Shown one piece after another: positions 17,096 to 26,699 of a DNA stretch of 38,395 nucleotides. How positions within the stretch are numbered: the first letter of the stretch is position 1; the number at the start of each line of letters is the position of its first letter. Both the position numbers and the translations under genes were made by a program. The stretch lies in assembly GCF_030604785.1 (NCBI RefSeq), contig NZ_JAUVVF010000034.1, positions 1 through 38,395 on the forward strand, read 5' to 3'. The notes below the pieces were generated by a model. It saw only the letters and a list, made by a program, of their open reading frames with translations, had not been told where the DNA came from and did no database searches. The DNA comes from Paracoccus sp. (in: a-proteobacteria). Lineage in GTDB: Bacteria > Pseudomonadota > Alphaproteobacteria > Rhodobacterales > Rhodobacteraceae.

Positions 17096-18052
17096 ATGAC
17101 GATCAAATCCTTCGCCTTGGCCACCGCGATGGCCGCCCTTGTCGCCGCCGGCCCGGCGCTGTCGCAGGACCTGCCGCCGCTGCTGCAGGGTCTTGATCTG
17201 GGCGGGCTGAGCGTCGAGACCCGGCGCGACGGCCTGCGCGAATACGAGGGCCGCCTGCCCGACGGAACCGAGATCGAGGCGCGTTTTGACCTGGCGGGCA
17301 ACCTGGTCAAGCTGGAGGCTGATGACGGCGCCTTGCCCGACGCCCTGATCCAGGCCGCGCTGCCCGAGGCGGTGCGCGCCCATCCGGCCCTCGCTCAGCT
17401 GGCCCGCATCACCGAGATCGAGACCGATTCTCGGTCTCTGGAAATCGAGGGCTATGATGCGGAAGGCGTCGAGATGAAGCTGCGCTTTGACCGCGCGGAC
17501 CGCCTGATCGGCGCCGAGATCAAGCGCGGCGCCCTGCCGCAGGCGCTGGTGGACGAGATCCTGCCGCCTGCCATCCGCAATTCCGAGGTCTACGGCAATT
17601 TCGCTAGCATTGCCGGCATCCGGGCGGAGGGCGACCGCTTCGGCCTGAGGGGCCGCGACGGGTCGGGCGCGCGGATGGGGGCGCAGATGGATGCCTCGGG
17701 CGCCGTCCTGCGCTTTCGCGGCGATGACGATGACGACGGCCCGCGCGCCCGGATGCATGAGCGGATGAAAGAGCGGATGCAGGACCGCGACGAGGCGCGC
17801 GGCCCCGATCGCTGGCGCGGCGACGGCGACCGTCCCGGCCATGCGCGCGGCCCGATGGGGCGCGGGGCACCCGATCTGTCGATCGATACGGTCGCCATCA
17901 ACCAGCGCCTGACCGAGGCTGGCTATGGCGGCTTCGGCCTGCTGCATCAACGGGGTCCGCGCCTGTCGCTTCAGGCGACCAATCCCGATGGCGAGCCGGT
18001 CACGCTGGAACTGGACCCGGCGGGCGAGATCCTGCGCGAGACCGCGCGCTGA
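17096..18052 (+). CDS. Secreted protein with four PepSY-like repeat units
   Basis: 318 residues with an N-terminal signal peptide (cleavage near ALSQ, residues 21-24). Four related units can be seen, at about 48-76, 115-143, 182-209 and 289-318. Each has the pattern small-x-G/D-x-x-(D/E)-G-x-x-(M/I/V)-x-hydrophobic-D-x-x-G-x-(L/I). Units 1-2 and 2-3 are joined by similar linkers beginning GALPxAL. Between units 3 and 4 is a highly charged stretch of Asp, Arg and Met-His-Glu-Arg repeats (210-255). AAAGGA lies 8 bases before ATG 17096. It is divergent from the PepSY-two-component operon and ends at a strong terminator. Periplasmic location is inferred and the role is unknown. Confidence 0.8.
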   Translation: MTIKSFALATAMAALVAAGPALSQDLPPLLQGLDLGGLSVETRRDGLREYEGRLPDGTEIEARFDLAGNLVKLEADDGALPDALIQAALPEAVRAHPALAQLARITEIETDSRSLEIEGYDAEGVEMKLRFDRADRLIGAEIKRGALPQALVDEILPPAIRNSEVYGNFASIAGIRAEGDRFGLRGRDGSGARMGAQMDASGAVLRFRGDDDDDGPRARMHERMKERMQDRDEARGPDRWRGDGDRPGHARGPMGRGAPDLSIDTVAINQRLTEAGYGGFGLLHQRGPRLSLQATNPDGEPVTLELDPAGEILRETAR

Positions 18053-18079
18053 TTGCAGCCGCGCCGCAAGCACAACCGG

Positions 18080-18109
18080 GGGCCGCGTTTTCGCGGCCCT
18101 TTCGCTTTT
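18080..18109 (+). terminator. Rho-independent terminator after the PepSY-repeat gene
   Basis: Stem GGGCCGCG (18080-18087), loop TTTT, stem CGCGGCCC (18092-18099), followed by TTTCGCTTTT. It is 27 bases after the stop and separates this gene from the ABC importer operon. Confidence 0.8.
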
Positions 18110-18256
18110 GCGCGACAGATCAGCGAATTGCGGGCTTTCCGAAAAGGGATTGTCGGGCTAGCATCCCGCCTGACCGGCTGCGGAATGCACCGTCACGCAA
18201 GTGTCGCGGGGCGGCGCTAGACAGCGGGACTGACCACAGACAGGAGGGTTCTTTCC

Positions 18257-19375
18257 ATGAATCGCATGAATCGTCGCAGCCTTTTGCGCGGTGCCGCCGC
18301 GACCGCCGGTGTCACCCTGGCCTCGCCCTATCTGGCACGGCGCGCCATGGCGCAGGGCGCGGGCACGGTGAATATCTTCGCTTGGGCCGGCTATCTGAAC
18401 GACGAGATCCTCGGCGCCTTCACCGAGGCCACGGGCATCGCCACGAACTACACCCCCTATGGCACGAATGACGAGCTGCTGAACCAGCTTCGTGCGAATA
18501 ACGGCGCGGGCTTCGATCTGATCTGGCCGACCGTGGACCGCGTGCCGAACTATGTCGAATTCGGTCTGGTCCAGCCCATCGACGAATCGCGCATCGAGGT
18601 GGACCGTGTCCTGCCGAGCGCGTGGGAGAACTCGGTCAATCTGGGCGCCGTCGTGAACGGCTCGCGCTATCAGGTGCCGACCGACTGGGGCACCGAGGCC
18701 CTGGCCTTCGACCGCGAGCAGAACCCGCTGGAATACGGCACGGCCTCCTATGGCGATCTCTGGGCCGAGGGCGCGCAGGCGACCGTGCGCGGCCATTCCT
18801 CGCTGGTGGGCCTGGGCCTCTGGCTGGAAGCCGAGGGCCGTCTGCCGCGCCCGCTGCTGGACGCCTTCACCTCGCCCGAGGCGCAGGTCGAGATCTTCGA
18901 CGTGATCCTGGCCGAGGCGATCGCCCGCAAATCCGCCATCGTTCAGTTCTGGTCGAACGAGAACGAGGCTCAAGGCGCCTTCCGCGTCAATGGCGCCACG
19001 ATCGGCCAGACCTGGGACAGCAGCGCCGCCGGCCTTGCGCGCGAGGGGCTGCCCATCGGCTTCATCGCGCCCCGCGAAGGCGCGCTGGCCTGGATGGAGG
19101 GTCTGTCGATCCCCTCGGGCGCCGAGAACCTGGATGCGGCCTATGCCTTCATCAACTGGTTCCTGACGCCGGAAGCGGGCGCGATGTATACCAACGCGAC
19201 CTCGATCAACTCGACCGCGGTGGGTTCTGACCAGCTGATCTCGGACGAGGCCAAGGCGTTCTTCGCCGCCGCCTATCCGGGCGATGCGCTTGAAAAGCTG
19301 TGGTGGTGGCCGATTCAGGAAAGCTGGTATATCACCAAGCGCAACGAATATCAGGACCGCTTCCTGTCGGCCTGA
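18257..19375 (+). CDS. ABC transporter substrate-binding protein (PotD-like)
   Basis: 372-residue periplasmic binding protein of the spermidine/putrescine type. The N-terminus carries a Tat-style leader, NRRSLLRGAAA, then a hydrophobic stretch and RRAMAQ cleavage region. The mature chain starts with VNIFAWAGYL and contains a PTDWGTEAL hinge region and the FINWFLTPEAGAMYTN stretch typical of PotD-like proteins. CAGGAGGG precedes the ATG. It heads a four-gene import operon. The substrate (polyamine or another small cation) is a family-level guess. Mature protein should be made in excess over the other components because of the hairpin at 19397-19416. Confidence 0.92.
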   Translation: MNRMNRRSLLRGAAATAGVTLASPYLARRAMAQGAGTVNIFAWAGYLNDEILGAFTEATGIATNYTPYGTNDELLNQLRANNGAGFDLIWPTVDRVPNYVEFGLVQPIDESRIEVDRVLPSAWENSVNLGAVVNGSRYQVPTDWGTEALAFDREQNPLEYGTASYGDLWAEGAQATVRGHSSLVGLGLWLEAEGRLPRPLLDAFTSPEAQVEIFDVILAEAIARKSAIVQFWSNENEAQGAFRVNGATIGQTWDSSAAGLAREGLPIGFIAPREGALAWMEGLSIPSGAENLDAAYAFINWFLTPEAGAMYTNATSINSTAVGSDQLISDEAKAFFAAAYPGDALEKLWWWPIQESWYITKRNEYQDRFLSA

Positions 19376-19396
19376 TCCCTGACAGCAAACACGACC

Positions 19397-19416
19397 GGGG
19401 CGGCGCAGGCCGCCCC
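19397..19416 (+). terminator. Intercistronic stem-loop between binding protein and ATPase genes
   Basis: The perfect 8-bp stem GGGGCGGC / GCCGCCCC with loop GCAG sits in the 61-base gap after the binding-protein gene. No T-run follows, so it more likely acts as a partial attenuator or 3' RNA stabiliser than a full terminator. Confidence 0.55.
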
Positions 19417-19436
19417 CTTCACATGCAGGAGAGCCC

Positions 19437-20493
<1,057 letters not shown>

Positions 20494-20501
<8 letters not shown>

Positions 20502-21375
20502 TCTCTACGGCCGCTTCGGTCCCTGGCTTTCGACCGTCTTCCTATCGCTGGTCTTCATCTGGCTGGCGGGCATGGTTCTGGCGCCGAACCTGATGATGAT
20601 CGACTATGCGCTGCGCCCGAACCTGCCGCCCGCCGCGATCGGTGGGCCGGATGACGGCTATTCGCTGAACAACATCCTCTATCTGGCGGGCGAGGCGACG
20701 CATCGCGCGATCTTCCTCAAGACGATCTGGGCCAGCGCGCTTGTGGCGCTGGTGACGTTTCTCGTCTGCTACCCGATCGCCTTCTGGATGGCGCAGCGGG
20801 CGACGACCGGGCAGCTCTCGGTCGCGCTGCTGCTGATCATCATCCCGTTCTTCATCAATGAGGTCCTGCGGACGCTGGCCTGGTTCATCATTCTGGCCTA
20901 TCGCGGGCCGCTGAACGCGGTGCTGACCAATCTGGGGCTGATCGACGCGCCGATCCGCTGGCAGGGCGATGGGGGCGTGCTGGCGGCGATGGTCTACGCC
21001 TATATCCTGTTCATGCTGCTGCCGATCTACAACGCCATCGAATCGCTGGAGAAAGCGCAGATCGAGGCCGCGCGTGATCTGGGCGCCTCGCCCTGGCGCA
21101 TCCATACCCGCGTGGTGATCCCCCATGCCAAGGCGGGGATCGCCACGGGCTTCGTCTTCACCTTCATGCTGGCGGCGGGCAGCTATGTCGCGCCCGCTTT
21201 GCTGGGCAGTCCCGGCAGCCGATGGTTCACCGAGATCATCTACAACTGGTTCTTCGAGGGCGGCGACTGGAACCGCGGCGCCGCCTATGCGCTGGTGCTG
21301 CTTGTGCTCTGCCTTGCCGTCGTTCTGATCACGCTGCGGATCGCGCGCGTCAATCTGGCGGATGTGGCGAAATGA
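20494..21375 (+). CDS. ABC transporter permease 1 (PotB-like)
   Basis: 293-residue inner-membrane permease with about six spans. The coupling-helix motif EAARDLGASPWRIHTRVVIPHAKAGI fits the binding-protein-dependent EAA loop. The long N-terminal periplasmic loop between the first two spans is typical of PotB homologues. The ATG at 20494 lies inside the ATPase stop region, so translation is coupled. An open frame further upstream is a shadow inside the ATPase gene. It overlaps the second permease in ATGA. Confidence 0.93.
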
Positions 21376-22175
21376 GCGTGGCGGACCGGATCTTCAGGGG
21401 GCTCTTCGTCCTCTATCTCGCGGCCTTTGCGCTCTATCTCTTCGCGCCGCTGATCATCATGGGTGCGGCGGCCTTCAACGAAAGCCGCTTTCCGACCGTG
21501 ATCCCGTGGCAGGGCACCACGACCGACTGGTTCGGGGCGATGTGGGCTGACCGGGCGATGTGGCAATCGCTGTGGACCTCGGTTCTGGTGGCGCTCTGCG
21601 TGGTTGTCGTGGTGGTCCCCGTGGGCACGGCGGCGGCGCTGGTGTTGACCTCGCTTCACGCTCGGGCGCGCAGCTTCGCCTATGCGGTCATGGTCTCGCC
21701 CCTGCTGACGCCGGGCGTCGTCATCGGCATCTCGACGCTGATCCTGTGGCGCCAGCTTGGCGTGGGCGGAGGCGTGTTCCTGATCGTGCTGGCGCAATCG
21801 ACCTTTATCATCTGCTACGTCATGCTGATGGTGATGGCGCGGCTGCAACGCTTTGACCGCACGCAGGAAGAGGCCGCGCTTGGCCTTGGCGCCTCGCGCG
21901 GGATGGTGTTCCGGCGCGTTACGCTGCCTTTCCTCAAGCCCGCGCTGCTGGCTTCGGGCGGTCTGGCGGTGCTGCAATCGATCGAGAATTACAACACGAC
22001 GCTGTTCGTGCGCGGGTTCGAGACGCCGCTGACCGTTTTCATCGCCACCAAGGTCCGCACCGGCCTGACGCCCGCCGTGAACGCGCTGGCGCTGGTCATC
22101 ATCGTGGCGACCGTGCTGGGCGCCATCGCCTACGAGATCGCGCGCCGCCGTCAGGCGGCCCGTCCGCGCGGCTGA
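21372..22175 (+). CDS. ABC transporter permease 2 (PotC-like)
   Basis: 267-residue inner-membrane permease with six predicted spans and an EEAALGLGASRGMVFRRVTLPFLKPAL coupling motif, pairing with permease 1 in the importer core. The ATG at 21372 overlaps the preceding stop (ATGA). The chain ends in a basic RRRQAARPRG tail. It is the last gene of the importer operon. The DctB-like kinase begins within 60 bases on the same strand, so read-through is possible. No terminator was seen between them. Confidence 0.93.
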   Translation: MSVADRIFRGLFVLYLAAFALYLFAPLIIMGAAAFNESRFPTVIPWQGTTTDWFGAMWADRAMWQSLWTSVLVALCVVVVVVPVGTAAALVLTSLHARARSFAYAVMVSPLLTPGVVIGISTLILWRQLGVGGGVFLIVLAQSTFIICYVMLMVMARLQRFDRTQEEAALGLGASRGMVFRRVTLPFLKPALLASGGLAVLQSIENYNTTLFVRGFETPLTVFIATKVRTGLTPAVNALALVIIVATVLGAIAYEIARRRQAARPRG

Positions 22176-22232
22176 AAGCTTGCCCGGCGGCGCGTGGCGC
22201 GCAATCATGGCGCAGGGATGGCGGAAGGGTCG

Positions 22233-24074
22233 ATGACGCGCGGCAAGGGCAGACGATGGGGGCGGCGGCTTGCGCTGACCGGCGCGGTCATCGCGCTGGC
22301 GGCGCTGGTCCTGACCGTGGGCGCAGCCCAGCTTGGCCGCGCCTTCATCACGGCCTCGGTCCCGCAGGGCGAGAACGTGCTGCGCCTGTCCCTGTCCGGC
22401 CTGCGTGGCGAGCTGGCCCGGTATGAACGCCTGCCCGAACTGATCGCCCATGAACAGCTTCTGGCGGATGCGCTGGCCGAAGATGCGCCGCGCGCGCAGA
22501 TCGCGGCCGCGAACCTCTATCTGCGTCACGTCAACCAGATGATGGGATTGTCGGACAGCTACATCATGGCGCTGGACGGCACGACCATCGCGGCCAGCAA
22601 TTTCGACGAAGAGATCAGCTTCGTCGGCCAGAACTTTGTTTACAGGCCCTATTTCAGCGACGCTGCCGCAGGCGACAAGGGACGGTTCTTCGCACTCGGC
22701 ACCACATCGGGCAAGCGGGGCTATTACTTCGGCGCGCCGGTGCGCGACCGGGGGCGGGTCGTGGGGGTGCTGGCGCTCAAGGTCGATGTGGACGCGATCG
22801 AGGACAGCTGGCGGGCCGCCGAATACGAGATCATCGTCACCGATGCCGAGGGCGTCGTCTTTCTGGCCAGCCGCCGCGACTGGCATTTCCGGGCCTTTGC
22901 CGCCTTGTCACCCTCGGCCCGGATGCGGGTCGCGGAGACGCGGCGCTACGACAATCAGGCGCTGGAGCCCTTGCCGCTGCAGAAGCTGGGCTGGGTCGGC
23001 AGCCACCGCCTGATGCGGCTGGCCCTGCCCGAGGGGATGCGCGAATTTGTCGTGATCTCGGAACCCATGCCCGAGGCCGGCTGGACGGTGCAAGTCCTGC
23101 TGGACACGGCGCCCGCCTATCGGCAGGCCTTCTGGGCCTCGGTCGGGGCGCTGTTGCTGCTGGGGCTCAGCGTGGCGGGGCTGTTTGCGCTGGCGCAGCG
23201 CCGGGCGCGGCTGCGCGAGCGGCTGCAATTGCAGCGCGAGGCGCAAAGCCAGCTTGAGACCCGCGTGGCCGAACGCACCCGCGAACTGGCCGCGCTGAAC
23301 ACCCGCCTCGAGGCCGAGGTGTCCGAGCGCCGCGCCACCGAGGAGGAACTGCGCCGCACGCAGCGCCATCTGGTGCAATCGGCCAAATTGGCGGCGCTTG
23401 GCCAGATGTCGGCGGCTTTGTCGCATGAGCTGAACCAGCCGCTTGGCGCGGTCCGCAACTTTGCCTCGAACGCGCTGACGCTGCTCGACCGGGGCCGCGC
23501 GCCCGAAGCGCGCGAGAATGTCGGCCGCATCATCGGCCTGACCGACCGCATGACCGAAATCGGCCGCACCCTGCGCAACTTTGCCCGCAAGCCCAATTCG
23601 CAACTGGCGGTGATCGACCTGCAGGACGTGCTGCGCGACGCGCTGGAGGTGATCGCCTGGCGCATGGGCAAAAGCCCGACCCGGATCGAGACCGACCTGC
23701 CCGAAGGCCCGATCCTGATGCGCGCAGGCGCCGTGCGGTTCCAGCAGGTGATCGTCAACCTGCTGTCGAACGCGCTGGACGCGCTGGAGGGGCAGGAGGA
23801 TGGCGTCATCCGCATCACCCTGCGCGAGGCGGGCGACAGGCTGGTTCTGGACGTGTCCGATAACGGGCCGGGCATTCCGGCGGGGCTTGAGGAACGCATC
23901 TTCGACCCGTTCTTCTCGACCAAGGGTGTCGGCGCGGGCCTTGGCCTTGGCCTGTCGATTTCCTTCAACATCATCAAGGATTTCGGAGGCGAACTTCGGG
24001 TCCTGCGGCAGCCGCGCGGGGCCTGTTTCCAGATCGACCTGCCGCGCCTCTCCGCCAACGAGGCCGTCGCATGA
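22233..24074 (+). CDS. dctB: DctB-type sensor histidine kinase
   Basis: Membrane sensor of the C4-dicarboxylate-type two-component system. From ATG 22233 it has 613 residues: a first membrane helix (about 13-34), a double-PAS/dCache periplasmic sensor (about 40-295) with DSYIMALDGTTIAASN and GYYFGAPVRDRG, and a second helix (about 300-322). A coiled-coil of Arg/Glu/Gln repeats (325-378) follows. The kinase core has His398 in ALSHELNQPL, NLLSNALDAL, DNGPGIP and GLGLSIS. A GTG at 22194 and an ATG at 22218 are also possible starts. GGAAGGG just before 22233 supports the choice. The stop overlaps dctD. The ligand is unknown. Confidence 0.9.
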   Translation: MTRGKGRRWGRRLALTGAVIALAALVLTVGAAQLGRAFITASVPQGENVLRLSLSGLRGELARYERLPELIAHEQLLADALAEDAPRAQIAAANLYLRHVNQMMGLSDSYIMALDGTTIAASNFDEEISFVGQNFVYRPYFSDAAAGDKGRFFALGTTSGKRGYYFGAPVRDRGRVVGVLALKVDVDAIEDSWRAAEYEIIVTDAEGVVFLASRRDWHFRAFAALSPSARMRVAETRRYDNQALEPLPLQKLGWVGSHRLMRLALPEGMREFVVISEPMPEAGWTVQVLLDTAPAYRQAFWASVGALLLLGLSVAGLFALAQRRARLRERLQLQREAQSQLETRVAERTRELAALNTRLEAEVSERRATEEELRRTQRHLVQSAKLAALGQMSAALSHELNQPLGAVRNFASNALTLLDRGRAPEARENVGRIIGLTDRMTEIGRTLRNFARKPNSQLAVIDLQDVLRDALEVIAWRMGKSPTRIETDLPEGPILMRAGAVRFQQVIVNLLSNALDALEGQEDGVIRITLREAGDRLVLDVSDNGPGIPAGLEERIFDPFFSTKGVGAGLGLGLSISFNIIKDFGGELRVLRQPRGACFQIDLPRLSANEAVA

Positions 24075-25426
24075 GCCGGGGCCGCATCCTGCTGGTCGAT
24101 GACGAGGAGGACATGCGCCTGTCCACCGCGCAGGCCCTCGACCTCGACGGTTTCGAGATCGAGGCCCTGCCCGACGCGCAATCGGCGCTGGACCGGGTGG
24201 GCTTCGGCTTTGACGGGATTGTCATCACCGACATCCGGATGCCCGGCATGGACGGGCTGACCCTGATGAACCGCATCCGCGAGATCGACGCCGAGATCCC
24301 GGTGATCCTGCTGACCGGGCATGGCGACATCCAGCTTGCCGTCCGCGCCATGCGCGAGGGGGCGCATGACTTCATCGAAAAGCCCTTCGATACCGGGCAA
24401 TTGTCCAAGATCGTGGACAGGGCGCTTGAATATCGCCGCGTCGTTCTGGAGAACCGCGTCCTGCGGGCGGCGGCGGGACAGGCCGACGATCTGGAATTGC
24501 GGCTGGTCGGCCGCTCGAACGTGATGGTCGATCTGCGCCGCCGCCTGCGCACCATCGGCCCGACCGAGGCAGACGTGCTGATCGTGGGCGAGACCGGCAC
24601 CGGCAAGGAGGTCGTAGCCCGCGCGCTGCATGACCTGTCGCCCCGCGCCCGCAAGCCCTTCATCGCCATCGACTGCGCCGCCTTGCCCGCCGCGCTGATC
24701 GAATCCGAGCTGTTCGGCCATGAAGCCGGCGCATTTCCCGGCGCGCTGCGGGCGCGTTACGGCAAGTTCGAACATGCGCGCGGCGGGACGATCCTTCTGG
24801 ACGAGATCGGCTCGATGCCCTGGGACATGCAGGGCAAGCTGCTGCGGGTCGTGCAGGACCGCGTCATCTCGCCCCTGGGCGCCAACGAGGATCGGGCGCT
24901 GGACGTGCGCTTCATCGCCACCTCGCGGCGCCCGCTGGAGGACGAGGTCGCGGCCGGCCGGTTCCGGGCGGACCTGCTCTATCGGCTGAATGTCGTGACG
25001 CTGAACGTGCCGCCTTTGTCGGCCCGGCGCGAGGATGTGCAGCTTCTGTTCATCAAGCTGGTGCAGGAGGCGGCCGCCCGTCATCGCCGTCCGCCCGTCT
25101 CGGTGCCGCCGCAATTGCTGGCCGAGATCGCGGAACGCGACTGGCCCGGCAATGTCCGCGAATTGCGCAATGCCGCCGACCGCCACGCACTTGGCATCGC
25201 CTTGCAGCCCGCCGAGAAGGTCAGCCCCGAGCAGATGCGCCTGGCTCATCGGGTCGCCGCCTTCGAGCGCGACCTGATCGTGGCGACGCTGGCGGCGCAT
25301 GGCGGAAGGCTGAAGCCGGTCTATGAAACGCTCGGTCTGTCGCGCAAATCGCTCTACGAGAAGATGCAGAAATACCGGATCGACAAGACTCACTATGTCG
25401 ATGCAGCCGAGGATGACGGCCCCTGA
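24071..25426 (+). CDS. dctD: DctD-type NtrC-family response regulator
   Basis: 451-residue activator. The receiver domain has DDEED (10-14), phospho-Asp54 in ITDIRMPG, Thr82 in LLTGHG and Lys104 in EKPF. The AAA+ domain has Walker A GETGTGKE (173-180), Walker B ILLDEI (241-246) and FRADLLYRLNV. A C-terminal Fis-type helix-turn-helix contains LGLSRKSLYEKMQKY. The sigma-54 contact loop, GAFTGA in most relatives, reads GAFPGA (220-225). Its ATG overlaps the dctB stop. It precedes the TAXI-TRAP genes, which are probably its targets. Confidence 0.92.
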   Translation: MSRGRILLVDDEEDMRLSTAQALDLDGFEIEALPDAQSALDRVGFGFDGIVITDIRMPGMDGLTLMNRIREIDAEIPVILLTGHGDIQLAVRAMREGAHDFIEKPFDTGQLSKIVDRALEYRRVVLENRVLRAAAGQADDLELRLVGRSNVMVDLRRRLRTIGPTEADVLIVGETGTGKEVVARALHDLSPRARKPFIAIDCAALPAALIESELFGHEAGAFPGALRARYGKFEHARGGTILLDEIGSMPWDMQGKLLRVVQDRVISPLGANEDRALDVRFIATSRRPLEDEVAAGRFRADLLYRLNVVTLNVPPLSARREDVQLLFIKLVQEAAARHRRPPVSVPPQLLAEIAERDWPGNVRELRNAADRHALGIALQPAEKVSPEQMRLAHRVAAFERDLIVATLAAHGGRLKPVYETLGLSRKSLYEKMQKYRIDKTHYVDAAEDDGP

Positions 25427-25440
25427 TGGGAAGATTCCCA
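25427..25440. promoter_or_regulatory. Candidate activator site 1 upstream of the TRAP operon
   Basis: TGGGAA-GA-TTCCCA is a perfect 6-2-6 palindrome starting on the base after the dctD stop, about 170 bases before the binding-protein gene. Its placement fits an upstream activator sequence for the adjacent DctD-type regulator. Confidence 0.4.
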
Positions 25441-25517
25441 CCCATCGCCAGAGGCCGATGTTACCGAATCCACCCATCACACCGCTGCGAGCGCCAATTA
25501 TTTCCGCTCGGCCTGCA

Positions 25518-25533
25518 TGGCGGAATTGCGCCA
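25518..25533. promoter_or_regulatory. Candidate activator site 2 upstream of the TRAP operon
   Basis: TGGCG-GAATTG-CGCCA has 5-bp perfect arms around an AATT core, 78-93 bases before the TAXI gene. With the dyad at 25427-25440 it may form a paired operator. The half-sites are not identical, so this is inference. Confidence 0.35.
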
Positions 25534-25610
25534 GACGCATGGCGGCCGCTAGCTGGGCGCGTTCTCGGGGAAGGCAACGCGCCTCGCCCCGTTTCCATTG
25601 GGAGGATCTC

Positions 25611-26585
25611 ATGCGTTTGACCACTGCCGCCATCGCGGCTGCCGCCGCCTTCGCCCTGTCGCCCGCCTTCGCCCAGGAGGACCGCTCGGACTGGCCCTCG
25701 AGCCTGACGATCGGCACGGCCAGCCAGGGCGGCACCTATTTTATCTATGGCACCGGTCTGGCCGGCCTCATCACCCAGAGCCTCGGCGTCAACGCCTCGG
25801 CCGAGGTGACGGGCGGCCCCGTGCAGAACGCGACCCTGGTCGAGACCGGCGATCACCAGATCGGCCTAGTGACGATGGGCCCGGCCTACGAGGCCTGGAC
25901 CGGCAACAGCGAACTGGCGCCGGGCGTCGAGCATGCCTCGATGCGCGCGCTCTTCCCGATGTATCAGACCCCGTTCGAGGCGGTGGCGCTGCAATCCTCG
26001 GGCATCGCCGACGTCATGGACATGAACGGCAAGCGCGTCTCGGTCGGCCCGGCCGGCGGCACCGCCGCGACCTACTGGCCGCGCTTCTTCGAAGTGCTGG
26101 GCGTTCAGGCCAATATCAGCTATTCGGGCGCCAATGACGCGACCAGCCAGGTCAAGGACGGGCTGATCGACGCCTTCGCCTTTGCCGCCGGCGTGCCGAT
26201 CAGCGCCTTCGCCCAGATCGCGGCGGAAAACCCCGTCAACATCTTCGGCTTCACCGAGGAACAGCGCGACCAGATCCTGGAGGCCCTGCCCGAAGTGTCG
26301 GCCTTTGACGTGCCGGGCGGCCTGTATCAGGGCTTCCCCGACGGGCACCTGACGGTCGCCATGTGGAACTTTGCCATCGCGCATGAGGACATGCCCGAAA
26401 GCCTCGCCTACGAAATCACCAAGCTGGTGATGGAGAACAACGAGGCGATGATGCAGATCCACGCCACCGCGGCCGAAACGCTGCCGGAAAACGCGAACCA
26501 GAACACCTTCCTGCCCTATCACCCCGGCGCGCTGCGCTATTTCGACGAGAAGGGCATCGAGATCCCCGCCGAACTGCGCGGCTGA
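25611..26585 (+). CDS. TAXI-family TRAP transporter substrate-binding protein
   Basis: 324-residue periplasmic binding protein of the TRAP-associated extracytoplasmic immunogenic (TAXI) family. It has a signal peptide of about 22 residues ending AFAQ. The mature start LTIGTASQGGTYFIYGTGLA and later VSVGPAGGTAATYWPRF are the family's conserved ligand-binding regions. GGGAGGA lies 5 bases before the ATG. The open frame further upstream crosses the regulatory region and is not part of the gene. It is followed by a hairpin and then the fused permease. The substrate is unknown, and TAXI proteins tested elsewhere bind acidic ligands such as glutamate-like acids. Confidence 0.94.
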   Translation: MRLTTAAIAAAAAFALSPAFAQEDRSDWPSSLTIGTASQGGTYFIYGTGLAGLITQSLGVNASAEVTGGPVQNATLVETGDHQIGLVTMGPAYEAWTGNSELAPGVEHASMRALFPMYQTPFEAVALQSSGIADVMDMNGKRVSVGPAGGTAATYWPRFFEVLGVQANISYSGANDATSQVKDGLIDAFAFAAGVPISAFAQIAAENPVNIFGFTEEQRDQILEALPEVSAFDVPGGLYQGFPDGHLTVAMWNFAIAHEDMPESLAYEITKLVMENNEAMMQIHATAAETLPENANQNTFLPYHPGALRYFDEKGIEIPAELRG

Positions 26586-26601
26586 TCCCGATCCGACCTT
26601 G

Positions 26602-26629
26602 CCGGAGGCCCCGTCTGACGGGCCTCCGG
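26602..26629 (+). terminator. Intercistronic stem-loop in the TRAP operon
   Basis: The perfect 10-bp stem CCGGAGGCCC / GGGCCTCCGG with an 8-base loop lies 16 bases after the TAXI stop, with no T-run. It probably gives partial termination or protects the upstream mRNA, yielding more binding protein than permease. Confidence 0.6.
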
Positions 26630-26699
26630 TCCTTCACAATCCATGAACGGCCCGGCTGCGGTCAACCGACTGCGCGCCCGCGCCGACGGAGACCCCAAC

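Noticed and set aside
25441..25610. A sigma-54 (-24/-12) promoter before the TAXI gene
   Set aside because: I searched for GG-N10-GC with the TGGCAC/TTGC context. One GG-N10-GC pairing occurs near 25567 but with no flanking match.
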